The notes beneath the pieces were generated by a model, which saw only the letters and a list, made by a program, of their open reading frames with translations, was not told the DNA's origin and did not search any database. Shown here in pieces: positions 48,440 to 58,161 of a DNA stretch of 64,000 nucleotides. Position numbers and translations under genes: made by a program. This DNA comes from Balamuthia mandrillaris (lineage: Eukaryota > Discosea > Longamoebia > Balamuthiidae), in assembly GCA_031835245.1 (NCBI GenBank), contig JAVKOQ010000188.1, forward strand, positions 39,384 to 103,383. Reading direction: 5' to 3'. The first letter of the stretch is position 1, and each line of letters begins with the position of its first letter.

Positions 48440-48587
48440 TTCTTTTGCTTTTCTTGCCATGAAAGAAAGAAGCAAACAAAAGAAACGGAAGCACAATAAC
48501 GAAAAAGAAAGAAATAGAAGGAAAAGAGAAGAGAAAAGAAAGAGAGATAAGAAAGAAAGAGGAGAAATAGCAAAGCTAATCCTTTTG

Positions 48588-49623
48588 TTAGGACATTCCA
48601 TGGTTGAAATGGTTGACGAGAGAATCCAATTCCTCGTCCCATCCCAACAGCTTGGCCAAGCATTGCACCCCGTCAATACAATCTCCCTGCAAGTGTTGTT
48701 TTGTGTTTCATAAGAGCGTCAGAAGAAAGCAGAACGAACAGAACGAAGCATGAATAAAGTAGAGGGATGAGAGTGAGACAAGAAGGAATGAAGGGAATGA
48801 AGAAACAAAAAAGAGTGAGGCGATAGAAGCGCACCAAAAAGAGAACGTCTCTCTTATTATCACATTCATTGAAGCGAAAACCCCCTTTTCTGCCGGATGG
48901 ATCCCAGTCCTTGCCAACTTCTTGCCGGTTGATGAGCAAGCGAGGCGTGTTGGGAGGCACCTTCCGAATGAGCTCTGAAAAGGGTTTGACCTTCAATGAA
49001 GTGCCGATCACTATCAACAAGTCGCATTGAGCAAAGTCCTTTTTGTTGTAATGCCACTATGTTAAAACGCTAAGAGCAGAAGAGAGAGCAAAGTAGAAGA
49101 GAGAGAGCGCATAAAGCATGAGAGAAGAGGAAGAGAACGACAGAAAACCTTATCCATGAGCGAAAAGAAACGTTCGGGAAGTGCCTCACCAAAGAAAGTA
49201 ATGTTGGGCTTGATGAGGTGAGAACATTGGTCACACCTTGGTATCCGCCCTTCTTCAATGTGTTCTGGAAAAATGCTCAAAGCTACATGAGAATAAGCCC
49301 AACAAACAGAAGAGAAAAGAGCTCTACATGCCTTTGACTTCAACATGGTTGAACTGTTTCCTGCACTCCGCATTGGTGCAACCAGAAGAGAAGAAGGAGC
49401 CATGAGCCTCCACCAAAGCCTCCTCCGGCACTCCGGCCAGCCGCTCCAAAGCATCAATGTTCTGGGTGTAGTTGCGGAGGAGAAGACCTTTCTCCCAGAG
49501 CAACTTGATGAAGCAGTGCACGGCGTTTGGTTGGAACTTGCCGGGATAGAGCTCTTTAGCGAGATGAAAGAATGGCTCTGGCCTTTGTTTAAAGTACCTG
49601 CAGTTTTGTGGTTACAAACGCCA

Positions 49624-49665
<42 letters not shown>

Positions 49666-50989
49666 AGGGACGAGAGGAAAAGAGAGAGGAGTGCTTACTC
49701 AATGTCAAAGATGGAAGTGGGTGTAGGAAGATTGTATTGTTGCAAGTTATAGTACAGTCCAGTTCTACAAACACAAAAGGATTAGCTATAGAATACATGA
49801 AAGAAAAAAGAAGATGCAGAAGAAGAAAAAGAAGCAGAAGCAGAAGAAGAAGAAAAGAACATACCCAGGACTTCTAAAGTCAGGAATGCCGCTTGCCACA
49901 GAGATGCCAGCGCCAGTCATAACCACTATTCGTTCACCTTCACAGCAAACAAAGTCCAAGTCAAAATATGATTCACGAGAAAAGTGAGAAGCCGAAGTGA
50001 GAAGAGAACAAGAGAAGAGAGAAGCAGAGAACAAGGAAACGAACATCGTCTTTGGGCGATGTGGTGGGCAATGCCAGCAAGAGTGCAAGACCGAAGAGGA
50101 ACTGTGGTTGTTCCTCCACAGGTTGGTGAGCCCCTGTGTGGAAAGCTACTGTTGCTCGGAACAACAAACGCCGACAATGATGACGACGGCGCAAAGGAAG
50201 ACAGATCTTGTGCTTCCTCTTCTTCCCCACTCGAAGAAACTTTCGGCTGTTGCTGAAGATCTACATTGCTGATAGACCATCTTCGGAGTCTATGAAACAA
50301 GTTTTCTGTGTTTAAACAGCAAAACAGAAAGAGCAAAAGAAGAAGCAGACGATGAAGATAAGGATGATGTTGAAGAAGAAGAAGAACAACAAAGGAAAAA
50401 AGAAGAGAAGGAGAAGGAGAAGGAGAAGGAGAAGGAGAAGGAGAAGGAGAAGGAGAAGGAGAAGGAGAAGGAGAAGGAGAAGGAGAAGGAGAAGGAGAAG
50501 GAGAAGGAGAAGGAGAAGGAGAAGGAGAAGGAGAAGGAGGAGAATGAGAATGTGAAGAACAAGAAAAAAGTGAGTTGATTAAAAAAAAAGAAAGAACACA
50601 GAAAAGAGTGTACCTTGAAGTTTCGTTTTACGGGTCTCTTTGGAGAGTTTATTTATTTTTTCTGCGGTGGTGGTTGTGGTTGTGGTGAGTTGAGGTCGTT
50701 GCTGCTGCGTGTTCGTCGTCTTGTTTTCTTTGTCGTCTCCTTTACCATCGTCTTCCAAAGCGAGTTGCCTTTGCTTGCGTTTCTTCTTGCTCGAGCGAGA
50801 CAGGGAACCAGCAGCAGGAGCCGAGCGATGGTGGAGGCGAATGTCCCGCTTGGCGGCGGCACGCCGGCTGGTCATGCTGCACACCCGCAAGGGCAGGGGC
50901 GTCAAGCATGCGCCAGAGCTACAACACCCGCCTTTATTTGCCTTGCTGCACGTTGCATGCCTCTCTCGACGGCTTCTTCGAAGTTCCAT
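48588..50989 (-). CDS. SIRT2: SIRT2-type NAD-dependent protein deacylase
   Basis: Class I sirtuin. Exon 1 (50614-50989) encodes a basic N-terminal extension (MELRRSRRERHATCSK) with several Lys/Arg runs and a Thr-rich stretch; exon 2 begins ENLFHRLRRWSISN. The catalytic domain then reads IVVMTGAGISVASGIPDFRSPG, TGLYYNLQQYNLP, YFKQRPEPFFHLAKELYPG, NYTQNIDALERLAG, the catalytic His in VEAHGSFFS, zinc cysteines CTNAEC and CDQC, NITFFGEALPERFF, DLLIVIGTSLKVKPF and TPRLLINRQEVG. The last exon reads GDCIDGVQCLAKLLGWDEEL and ends GMS at TAA 48588-48590. All NAD-binding and catalytic residues are visible. Human SIRT2 is the closest match I can recall. The long N-terminal extension with NLS-like runs hints at a nuclear form. 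Intron 1 holds a (CTTCTC)n hexamer tract. It lies head-to-head with LRR copy 2. Confidence 0.94.
50407..50540. repeat. (GAGAAG)n hexamer tract in sirtuin intron 1
   Basis: About 22 nearly perfect hexamer copies; on the gene's own strand it reads (CTTCTC)n, in line with the pyrimidine-rich introns of the region. Confidence 0.95.
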
Positions 50990-51261
50990 TCTTTCTTTTA
51001 CCTTTCAACAAAACAAATCAATAAAAAAAAAATAGGTAACATTTTTTTTTCTGGATTTAACGATAAAAATTGTTTCAGTTGAATTTTTCCCGCTTAAAAT
51101 TTTGGCGGGAAAACTGTCCTCCATTTCTGCAACATTGCTGCACTACAGTCAAGGTGACATAAATATTTTAGTATTCTAAAAATATTTTCGATATTCCAAC
51201 AAATAATCGAAATATTGAGGCATTGCTGCAGGTTCTGGGCCAACAACGAGCAGACAAGAGA

Positions 51262-52716
51262 ATGGAGGAGGCGGAGGAAGCAGAGGGGGAAAGCCAAGCC
51301 CTTCCCTCCCTCCTCCAACCTTTCGCACATTCCACCTCCTTCAACATCTCCGGCAAAGCTTGGACCTCCTTGCCCAGCGCCGTTGGCCGGCTCACTGCTG
51401 TCACCCACTGCGAACTCTCCTACAACAGGCTAACCTCCTTGCCAAGGGAGTTTGGTCGGCTCTCCGGTCTCACTGAGTGCTTCCTCCACAGAAACAAGCT
51501 GAGCTCCTTGCCGAGAGAGTTTGGCCAGCTCTCTGCTCTCACAGAGTGCAACCTCAGCAACAACAAGCTGACGTCCTTGCCGAGGGAGTTTGGCCAGCTC
51601 TCCGCTCTTACCTCCTGCAACCTCTCCAACAACCAGCTGAGCTTCTTGCCGAGGGAGTTTGGTCAGCTCTCCGCTCTCACGGAGTGCCTCCTCTCCCACA
51701 ATGAGTTGACGTCCTTGCTGATAGAGTTTGGCCAGCTCTCCGCTCTTGTCTACTGCCACCTCAACAACAACAAGCTGACCTGCTTGCCGAGGGAGTTTGG
51801 CCAGCTCTGTGCTACCACATACTGCGGCCTCTCCTTCAACAAGCTGACCTCCTTGCCGAGGGAGTTTGGCCAGCTCTGTGCTCTCACTTACTGCAGCCTC
51901 AACAACAACCAGCTGACCTGCTTGCCGAGAGAGTTTGGCCAGCTCACCGTTCTCACTGAGTGTGACCTTTCCAACAACCAGCTGACCACCTTGCCGAGGG
52001 AGTTTGGTCGGCTCACCGCTCTTACCCGCTGTGATCTCTCCAGAAACAAGCTGAGCTCCTTGCCGAGAGAGTTTGGCCAGCTTGCCGCTCTTGCTCGATG
52101 CGACCTGAATGGCAACCCCTTGGCAGCACTGCCTTGCACTGTGGTTCAGCTTCTTCCACGAATGCGAACGCGTTCCTCTCAACCCTTGCACCAGCAAGCA
52201 GCACAAACAGAAGAGAATGATGAAGAGCAAGAGGAGGAAAAGAGGAAACCCGACCAATCACCGCCCATGAGGAGCAATCAGGCAACAGCGAAAAGTCTGT
52301 GGCAGTTGAGCGGGGAGGCGGTGCTGAGGAACAACCTTTTGCCACCTGGCCTGTTGAGCCCTGTTCCAAACCCACCCTTCCCTTGGCTCTCTCCTTCCTC
52401 TCTGCCAACAGCGAGGAGCGCAAACCAGCAGCACGGAACAACAGACGAAGGGAGAGAAGAAGGAGAAGGGAGTCTGAGGGAGGAGGTCATGGTGGCGCTG
52501 CCGGAAGAAGTGAAGGAAAGACTGGAAAGGCTGCAGAGCAGGTGTGATGTTTGTGCTCTGCTATTTTTAGCCGTGGAGGAAGACAAAGCAGGAGCAGGAG
52601 GGGAAGCAAAGGGATCGCCGGTGAGGAGGGTTTGGGACGAGGAAGAGGAATTGTGGTGGGAGCTGCTGTGCTGCAGCCCGAGCTGCTCCCACCGGCCCCT
52701 ACCTGCCTGGCCATAA
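51262..52716 (+). CDS. Leucine-rich repeat protein with C-terminal BC-box-like and Cys-cluster module, copy 2
   Basis: 484 aa from ATG 51262 (MEEAEEAEGESQALP); the longer frame to 51223 starts at TTG. The same block ESQALPSLLQPFAHST precedes 12 LRRs of 23 residues. One unit is degenerate (LTSLLIEFGQ) and three carry Cys variants (LTCLPREFGQLC). The C-terminal module is conserved: KSLWQLSGEAVLRNNLLPPG, VALPEEVKERLERLQSRCDV and WWELLCCSPSCSHRPLP. An upstream GCTGCAG at 51,228-51,235 could be an acceptor, so a 5' exon is possible. It is transcribed away from the sirtuin gene 272 bp upstream. Function as for copy 1, by inference. Confidence 0.85.
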   Translation: MEEAEEAEGESQALPSLLQPFAHSTSFNISGKAWTSLPSAVGRLTAVTHCELSYNRLTSLPREFGRLSGLTECFLHRNKLSSLPREFGQLSALTECNLSNNKLTSLPREFGQLSALTSCNLSNNQLSFLPREFGQLSALTECLLSHNELTSLLIEFGQLSALVYCHLNNNKLTCLPREFGQLCATTYCGLSFNKLTSLPREFGQLCALTYCSLNNNQLTCLPREFGQLTVLTECDLSNNQLTTLPREFGRLTALTRCDLSRNKLSSLPREFGQLAALARCDLNGNPLAALPCTVVQLLPRMRTRSSQPLHQQAAQTEENDEEQEEEKRKPDQSPPMRSNQATAKSLWQLSGEAVLRNNLLPPGLLSPVPNPPFPWLSPSSLPTARSANQQHGTTDEGREEGEGSLREEVMVALPEEVKERLERLQSRCDVCALLFLAVEEDKAGAGGEAKGSPVRRVWDEEEELWWELLCCSPSCSHRPLPAWP

Positions 52717-53031
52717 AGTAGTAGAAAAAGTCTCCTTGCGCTTCTTGCTGCAGTGCAGCCGACGCTGACGTCACGAATAAACAATCCCCCGACATTTTCC
52801 CTTTTGCCACGAGAGCTTTTTTTGGTGGCGGTTAGTTTCCGTCACCTTGCCGACCCTCATTGTTTTGGTTTGAAACAATGAGGGTCAAACAACAAAAACC
52901 ACGGCCACGCCCCACAAGCATCACAAACGGGTGGGCACCCCCTAAAGCGGAGCAATGACGCTGATTGGCTGATGAAATTCAATCTTAATCTGAGGTGATC
53001 GGGTACAGAAAAGAAAAGAAAATCAACGACA
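52717..53031. other. Spacer between LRR copy 2 and the transposase-like gene, with a hairpin
   Basis: 315 bp. A 14-bp inverted repeat (GACCCTCATTGTTT / AAACAATGAGGGTC, loop 7 nt) lies at 52852-52886, and a CCAAT-type motif (reverse, GATTGGC) at about 52971. It could be the left flank of the element that follows; I could not find a matching terminal inverted repeat on the right. Confidence 0.45.
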
Positions 53032-55570
53032 ATGAGAAACAAAAGACAAAGAAAGCCGCGACAGCCTTGTGCCAAGTGTGGTAAGCTGTTGGCTACGAAA
53101 AAACATTGCCGAAGTTGTGCTAGCAATCAGCCAGAGTACAAGGCAAGAAAAAATAAGTACGTTGCAAAACAAAAACAAAAAAAAATAGAAGAAAAGAGAC
53201 GAGAAAGAGAGAGAGAAAAGGCGTTGTCTGGGGAGAAAAACCCGCGCTATCTAACCCTACAGGAACGGATCACATGCGCACAGCTTCGTCAGAACTTGGT
53301 TTTGGCTTCTGCCATTCCCAAAGTTATCCACATCTGTGCGGAGCTGTTCAGGTTGCCTCCTCCAAAGAAGGCTTTTTCCAAAGACTTGGTCAACCGAGCA
53401 GTCATGGAAGCAGGCCTGGTGGTGGATTATGCAATGGCTTCTGAACTTCCGAAGTTGAAGGAGCTGTTTGTTGGTGTGGATGAGTCTTCCAAAGTGGATG
53501 GTAGAAGCTTTGTGGAAGTGGAGTTCAGAGGATTCTGTGAGGAACCATTTTCCACCACCACCCAGCGGGCCAAGACAGCAGTAGAGCCTGTTGCCACCAA
53601 AGTTAGTTGGCCCGTGGTGGTAAAAGAAGTTCTTGGTCACACTGCACAACAGCTTTGCAACCTTATTGAGAAGTGTCTATCGGACACTCAGGTGAAAGCA
53701 AAGAGCACAAGGTATTAGTGAAGCTAACATCACCAAGCTCTATCATTTCCAACAGATAGTGTTCGACTTGACCTCCACCAACACAGGTATTATCGGTGGC
53801 CTTGGCGTGTTGTTGCGGAAAAAGCGAGTGGAAGCGTGGCAGAAGGAACATGGAGCTGGTTCTTACCCTCCAACAGAATTGGAAATCAAAGGCTGTGATG
53901 ACCACATAGCCTCCTTGATCTCTCAGTGTTTCTTGGAAAAGATGGAACAGCGACTGGCTCTTTGGACAAAATGCTCAGGACCATCTGTTTGTAACAGTCA
54001 GACTGTCATCAACAACGGTAATGGCATGCCGATGGTACCGTGCTCCAGCTGTCAATGTCATCTGCCAAATCATATGAACTCGGTTAGTACTTTTTTAAAA
54101 GTGTTATCTAAACACCTTCACATGTTTCCATGGAAAAGCAGTTTTCAAGGACTGGTTCAAGAGAGAAAACAACGACAACAAACCACCAATGGCTCCTCCA
54201 CTTCCAACAAGGATCCTCACATATCTATTCCACAGGTAACAGAGACAAGGTATGTTTCTTTTGAGTGAATGGCAGGTGTAGTTTTGGAACATCATGATGC
54301 TTTGTTGGAGTTCTTTAAGCTACATAGCCAAGATACAGATGCAGAAACAGCCAAGCTTTTGTTCCAAGTACTTTCAAACCCCCTTGTTACCAGAGTTCTT
54401 CATGTCATGATGTGGAGCTTGAGGTGGCTGAAGCAATTAATGGTGGTTGGTAATTGGGTAAAGAAAAGGGAAACTTATGTTGCCCACCTTCAAGCTTTCT
54501 TTCAGGATATTGTGCGCTTCAAACAAAGTCCAAAACAGTTGGCTACTAACTTGAATGTTCTGTGGTCACTCATAGAGCCCTACGTGAGCAGCAACAGCAA
54601 AACAAATGGAATGGGTAGTAGTGGAATGCCACACGATGTCCTGGCGTTTTACTTGGCTCAAGATTGGTGTGACTGTGCTCATATGCTTCTTTCCAAATAC
54701 AACCAATCCTTGTTGTCATTGGAAGAAAAAGAAGCATTGGAAGGAGAAGAAGAGAACAACACCATACCTTCTCAGCAGCAGTTATACAAGCAACAACAGC
54801 CATCACAACAACAGCTCAACAAGCAGTTGCCAACTTCGCCACTGCCACTACTGCTGCCACTGTCACCGTCACCATCGCTGTCACCATCACCACCACCATC
54901 GCTGTTGCCGTTGCTGTCACCATCGCCATCGCCATCACTGCCACCACCACTGTTGCTGTCACTGTCACCGCCACCACAAGCGAAATATATCTGTGGAACC
55001 AATTGCTCAGGTGAAAGACTTTTCAGCCTGCTGAATCGCCTGTGGAAGGACAATAATAATGTGCGATCGCCAATTGTTTCAGCCATGGCCAAGGTATGTA
55101 GTGTCTCAGAAGTGCAGCTTGCTGATTCTATGTATCTTTTCTCCAATCAGTTCAAGCTATGCAATAAAGCCCGTTGTTGCATCAACACCGCTATAACCAG
55201 GAAAGTACGAGATGCCCATCATCTGAAGCAATCCGTTGCAAAGCTGAACAAGAAGGTTGCATCCCAACAACAACAGCAGAAAGCTCAAGAAGCAGAGAAA
55301 GATGTGGTAGACTATTTACATCACATTAACTTTCTACCTTCTGGATCCAAGCTTACTGTTGCATACCTGAAGAAGTTCCTCCACTCCAAACGGGAAGATC
55401 CTCGTTGGACACTTTCAGTGAAGATTAGTACCACTCGTCCTTTCTTGTTAGCAGATGTTCGTACATTCATCGAGTTGGAGCGTAGCCACTGTGCAGCCAC
55501 CAATACTGGTGCTGCTGCTACTGCCGCTGCCACTAATGTTGTACCCAACAACAACAGCAGCAGCAGTTAA
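53032..55570 (+). pseudogene. Decayed transposase-like gene
   Basis: Coding-like sequence in three pieces. The first (53032-53718) starts MRNKRQRKPRQPCAKCGKLL with a CxxC...CxxC zinc-type head and a Lys/Glu coiled stretch. The second continues in another frame from about 53705 (GISEANITKLYHFQQIVFDL, then TSTNTGIIGGLGVLL) to an in-frame TGA at 54266-54268. The third runs on in the same frame (AGVVLEHHDALLEFF...) to 55570. The block D-L-T-S-T-N-T-G, followed by a CDDHI box and an ALLEFF segment, resembles a widespread group of DNA-transposon-derived proteins in animals and protists; I cannot name the superfamily with confidence. One 1-nt frameshift and one stop break it, since TGA is a normal stop in neighbouring genes. 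A Ser/Pro/Leu low-complexity insert (54,830-54,990) is present. Confidence 0.55.
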
Positions 55571-56498
55571 AGAGCTCAACAGAGCTGCTCACTGTACTCA
55601 GGTAAAGTGGCAGTTTCTCTTAATTCCGCCCTTTTGCACCAAAAGCTGTACTAACCACATCTATCACGGCGTGTTGGTTGTTGTCCTCCTTGGTGGGTTG
55701 GCTAGACTGACCCATTAAGGAAGCACAATAACAAACAACATGCTCTCATGCACACCTACTTGGTAGGTCCTTGTGTTTAACATAAGGAAGATGGCTACTT
55801 TGTAAAGAAGTACAAGGGAATGGTCTCTACATGAAGTACATATCATGTGACTACTATACTTTTTGCCCAGGGTAAACTGTCCCTAGTAGTACTTGATTGC
55901 TTCAGTAGATGTTGAGTTTGTCTTTCTATTGAAAGACACGCTCAGAGTTTAGGGGCTACCATCTCTCTCCCTGTCCTGGTTTTCTCAGAGTTTGTTGGTC
56001 TTGCCATCAAACAAGGTCTTCCGTTTTTTTTTTATATTATGCGCTGTATTATTTCACATGGCCTCAAACCTACCTTGGTTGGCGGTTGGTCATATGAAGC
56101 AACATAGCGGATAATGTAAAAAAAAAAAAATACTATTGTGCTTGCTCCCTGCTCCCACTGAAGAAAGGCCTACTACTGTTGGCTTTGATTTCTTTTGTGT
56201 TGTCCTCATGACAGCTTTTGCAGTCCAAAATAGAGCTAAATTATCGATAATTGCTGACGTGTCAGCTTATATTAGGTATTTTTAGTCGACTATTTGCCCT
56301 AAAAAGGCCTTTTATTGTAGAACGCCAGATTGGTCGCTTTACCCCCTCCCCTAAAGCGAAGCAGTCGACAGAAATTGCCACCAGCTAAAATAGCAGAGGA
56401 GGCAAAGTGTTGTCCTTTTTTTTTCCCCAACAAATTTTGCTGCGTGGCGCCGCTTTACCCCCTCTTTTAGTACTTAATTTTTTTTTTTTCCCCAGCTC
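55571..56498. other. Intergenic, right flank of the transposase-like gene and LRR copy 3 upstream region
   Basis: 928 bp without a supported gene. It includes TTATCGATAATT at about 56,241-56,252 and an adjacent palindrome GCTGACGTGTCAGC, a CGCTTTAC...CTAAAGCG inverted pair near 56,335-56,360, and a long pyrimidine run ending CCCCAG at about 56,480-56,494 that looks like a 3' splice site just before the LRR frame. Confidence 0.45.
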
Positions 56499-58031
56499 AT
56501 GGAAGGGACCCGCAAGAACTGGCTTCGGAGGAGGCAGAGGAGGAAAGCCAAGCCCTTCCCCCCCCTTCTCCAACCTTTTGCGCACTCCACCGTCTGCGAC
56601 CTCCACCTCAAATGCTTGAACTCCTTGCCGCGGGAGTTTGGCCAGCTCACCGCCCTCACCGAGTGCAACCTCTCCAGAAACAAGCTGAGCTCCTTGCCGA
56701 GGGAGTTTGGCCAGCTCTCCGCTCTCACCCAGTGCAACCTCTCCTTAAACCAGCTGAGCTCCTTGCCGAGGGAGTTTGGCCAGCTCTCCGCTCTCACCCA
56801 CTGCGACCTCTCCCACAACATGCTGAGCTCCTTGCCGAGTGAGTTTGGCCAGCTCTCCGCGCTCAGGTATTGCCGGCTCAAATACAACAAGCTGAGCTCC
56901 TTGCCGAGGGAGTTTGGCCAGCTCACCGCCCTCACCGAGTGCAACCTCTCCAGAAACAAGCTGAGCTCCTTGCCGAGGGAGTTTGGCCAGCTCTCCGCTC
57001 TCATCCGCTGCAACCTTTCCAACAAAAAGCTGAGCTCCTTGCCGAGGGAGTTTGGCCAGCTCACCGCCCTCACTCACTGCGACCTCTCCAGAAACAAGCT
57101 GAGCTCCTTGCCGAGGGAGTTTGGCCAGCTCTCCGCTCTCACCCGCTGCAACCTCTCCTACAACCAGCTGAGCTGCTTGCCGAGGGAGTTTGGCCAGCTC
57201 TCCACTCTCTTCCGCTGCAACCTCTCCAACAACCAGCTGAGCTGCTTGCCGAGGGAGTTTGGCCAGCTCTCCGCTCTCAGGGACTGCAACCTCTCCTACA
57301 ACCAGCTGAGGTCCTTGCCGAGGGAGTTTGGCCAGCTCTCCGCCCTCTACCTTTGCAAGCTGGATGAGAACCCCTTGGCAGCACTGCCTTGCTCAATGGT
57401 GCGGCTTCTTCCGTGCTTGGAAGCGGACTACCCTCCACCCTTTCAACGGCGAGAAGCACTGAAACAAAGGGAAGTAAATAAGGAGGAAGAAGAGCACGGA
57501 GAGGAGAAGAACAAAAGAGTGATACTCAAGCAACCACCGCTCATGAGGAAGAACCATGCCACGGTGAAAAGTCTGTGGCAGTTGAGCGGAGAGGCGGTGC
57601 TGAGGAACCAGCTTCTGCCACCCGGCCTGTTGAGCCCTGCCCCTGACCCGCCCTTCACTTGGCTTTCTTCATCTTCAATGCCGGAGGGGACCACCAAATT
57701 GAAAGAATGGGCAAATGAAGAAGGAGAAGAGGGCGTGGAGGAGGAGGTCATCATGGAGGTGGTGCTGCCGGAAGAGGTGAAGGAAAGGTTGGAAAGGCTG
57801 CAGAGAAGGTGTGACGTTTGTGCACAGCTGTTTTTAGCAGCTGAAGCAGAGGAGGAGGAGGAGGAGGAAGAGGAAGATGAAGCAGGAGGGGAAGAAGGAC
57901 AAGGAAGGGAAAGGGCGGTGAGAAGGCATTGGGATGAGAAAAGAGGAGTGTGGTGGGAGCTGTTGTGCTGCAGCCCGAGCTGCTTCCACCGGCCCCTTCC
58001 TGCCTGCCCCCTAAAGTGCTCTGTTTTTTAA
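56499..58031 (+). CDS. Leucine-rich repeat protein with C-terminal BC-box-like and Cys-cluster module, copy 3 (N-terminal frameshift)
   Basis: 510 aa from ATG 56499. It carries 12 LRRs of 23 residues, the most uniform array of the three (CNLSRNKLSSLPREFGQLSA recurs almost unchanged). C-terminal module: KSLWQLSGEAVLRNQLLPPG, VLPEEVKERLERLQRRCDVC and WWELLCCSPSCFHRPLPAC, with an added poly-Glu run. The first 22 residues (MEGTRKNWLRRRQRRKAKPF) do not match the paralogues. Reading the same DNA in the next frame gives the family's acidic EEAEEESQALP; an 8-C run at 56558-56565 adds one base relative to copies 1 and 2. The family frame would need an upstream start or exon, for which the CCCCAG at about 56,494 is a candidate acceptor. 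So the gene is either mildly broken or restarts at this ATG. Confidence 0.75.
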   Translation: MEGTRKNWLRRRQRRKAKPFPPLLQPFAHSTVCDLHLKCLNSLPREFGQLTALTECNLSRNKLSSLPREFGQLSALTQCNLSLNQLSSLPREFGQLSALTHCDLSHNMLSSLPSEFGQLSALRYCRLKYNKLSSLPREFGQLTALTECNLSRNKLSSLPREFGQLSALIRCNLSNKKLSSLPREFGQLTALTHCDLSRNKLSSLPREFGQLSALTRCNLSYNQLSCLPREFGQLSTLFRCNLSNNQLSCLPREFGQLSALRDCNLSYNQLRSLPREFGQLSALYLCKLDENPLAALPCSMVRLLPCLEADYPPPFQRREALKQREVNKEEEEHGEEKNKRVILKQPPLMRKNHATVKSLWQLSGEAVLRNQLLPPGLLSPAPDPPFTWLSSSSMPEGTTKLKEWANEEGEEGVEEEVIMEVVLPEEVKERLERLQRRCDVCAQLFLAAEAEEEEEEEEEDEAGGEEGQGRERAVRRHWDEKRGVWWELLCCSPSCFHRPLPACPLKCSVF

Positions 58032-58161
58032 AGTTAGATCAGATCTGGTTGAAGATAGGCCAATCTTAAATCAAAAAACATTTGATCGCTCCAATCAAAA
58101 ATCAATTTTTTTTTGCTGATCTACACTTAACGGCTAACTCTCCAGCAAGGAAGCGAACAAG

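Noticed and set aside
46783-48663. Long minus-strand ORFs antisense to the LRR genes
   Set aside because: They arise from the 69-bp periodic sequence (reading LAKLPRQGAQLV repeats) and have no start context or family match. The same applies to antisense ORFs of the PPR genes and of LRR copies 2 and 3.
50352-50555. ORF encoding a long poly-Lys/Arg/Glu protein
   Set aside because: It is the hexamer repeat inside sirtuin intron 1, on the opposite strand.
54266-54268. TGA as a sense codon in the transposase-like gene
   Set aside because: STX8, CHMP5, EPC and GTF3C3 all end at TGA in positions matching their families, so the code is standard.
46900-57360. CRISPR-like array from regularly spaced repeats
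   Set aside because: The 69-bp and 81-bp periods encode protein repeats in long open frames in a eukaryotic genome.
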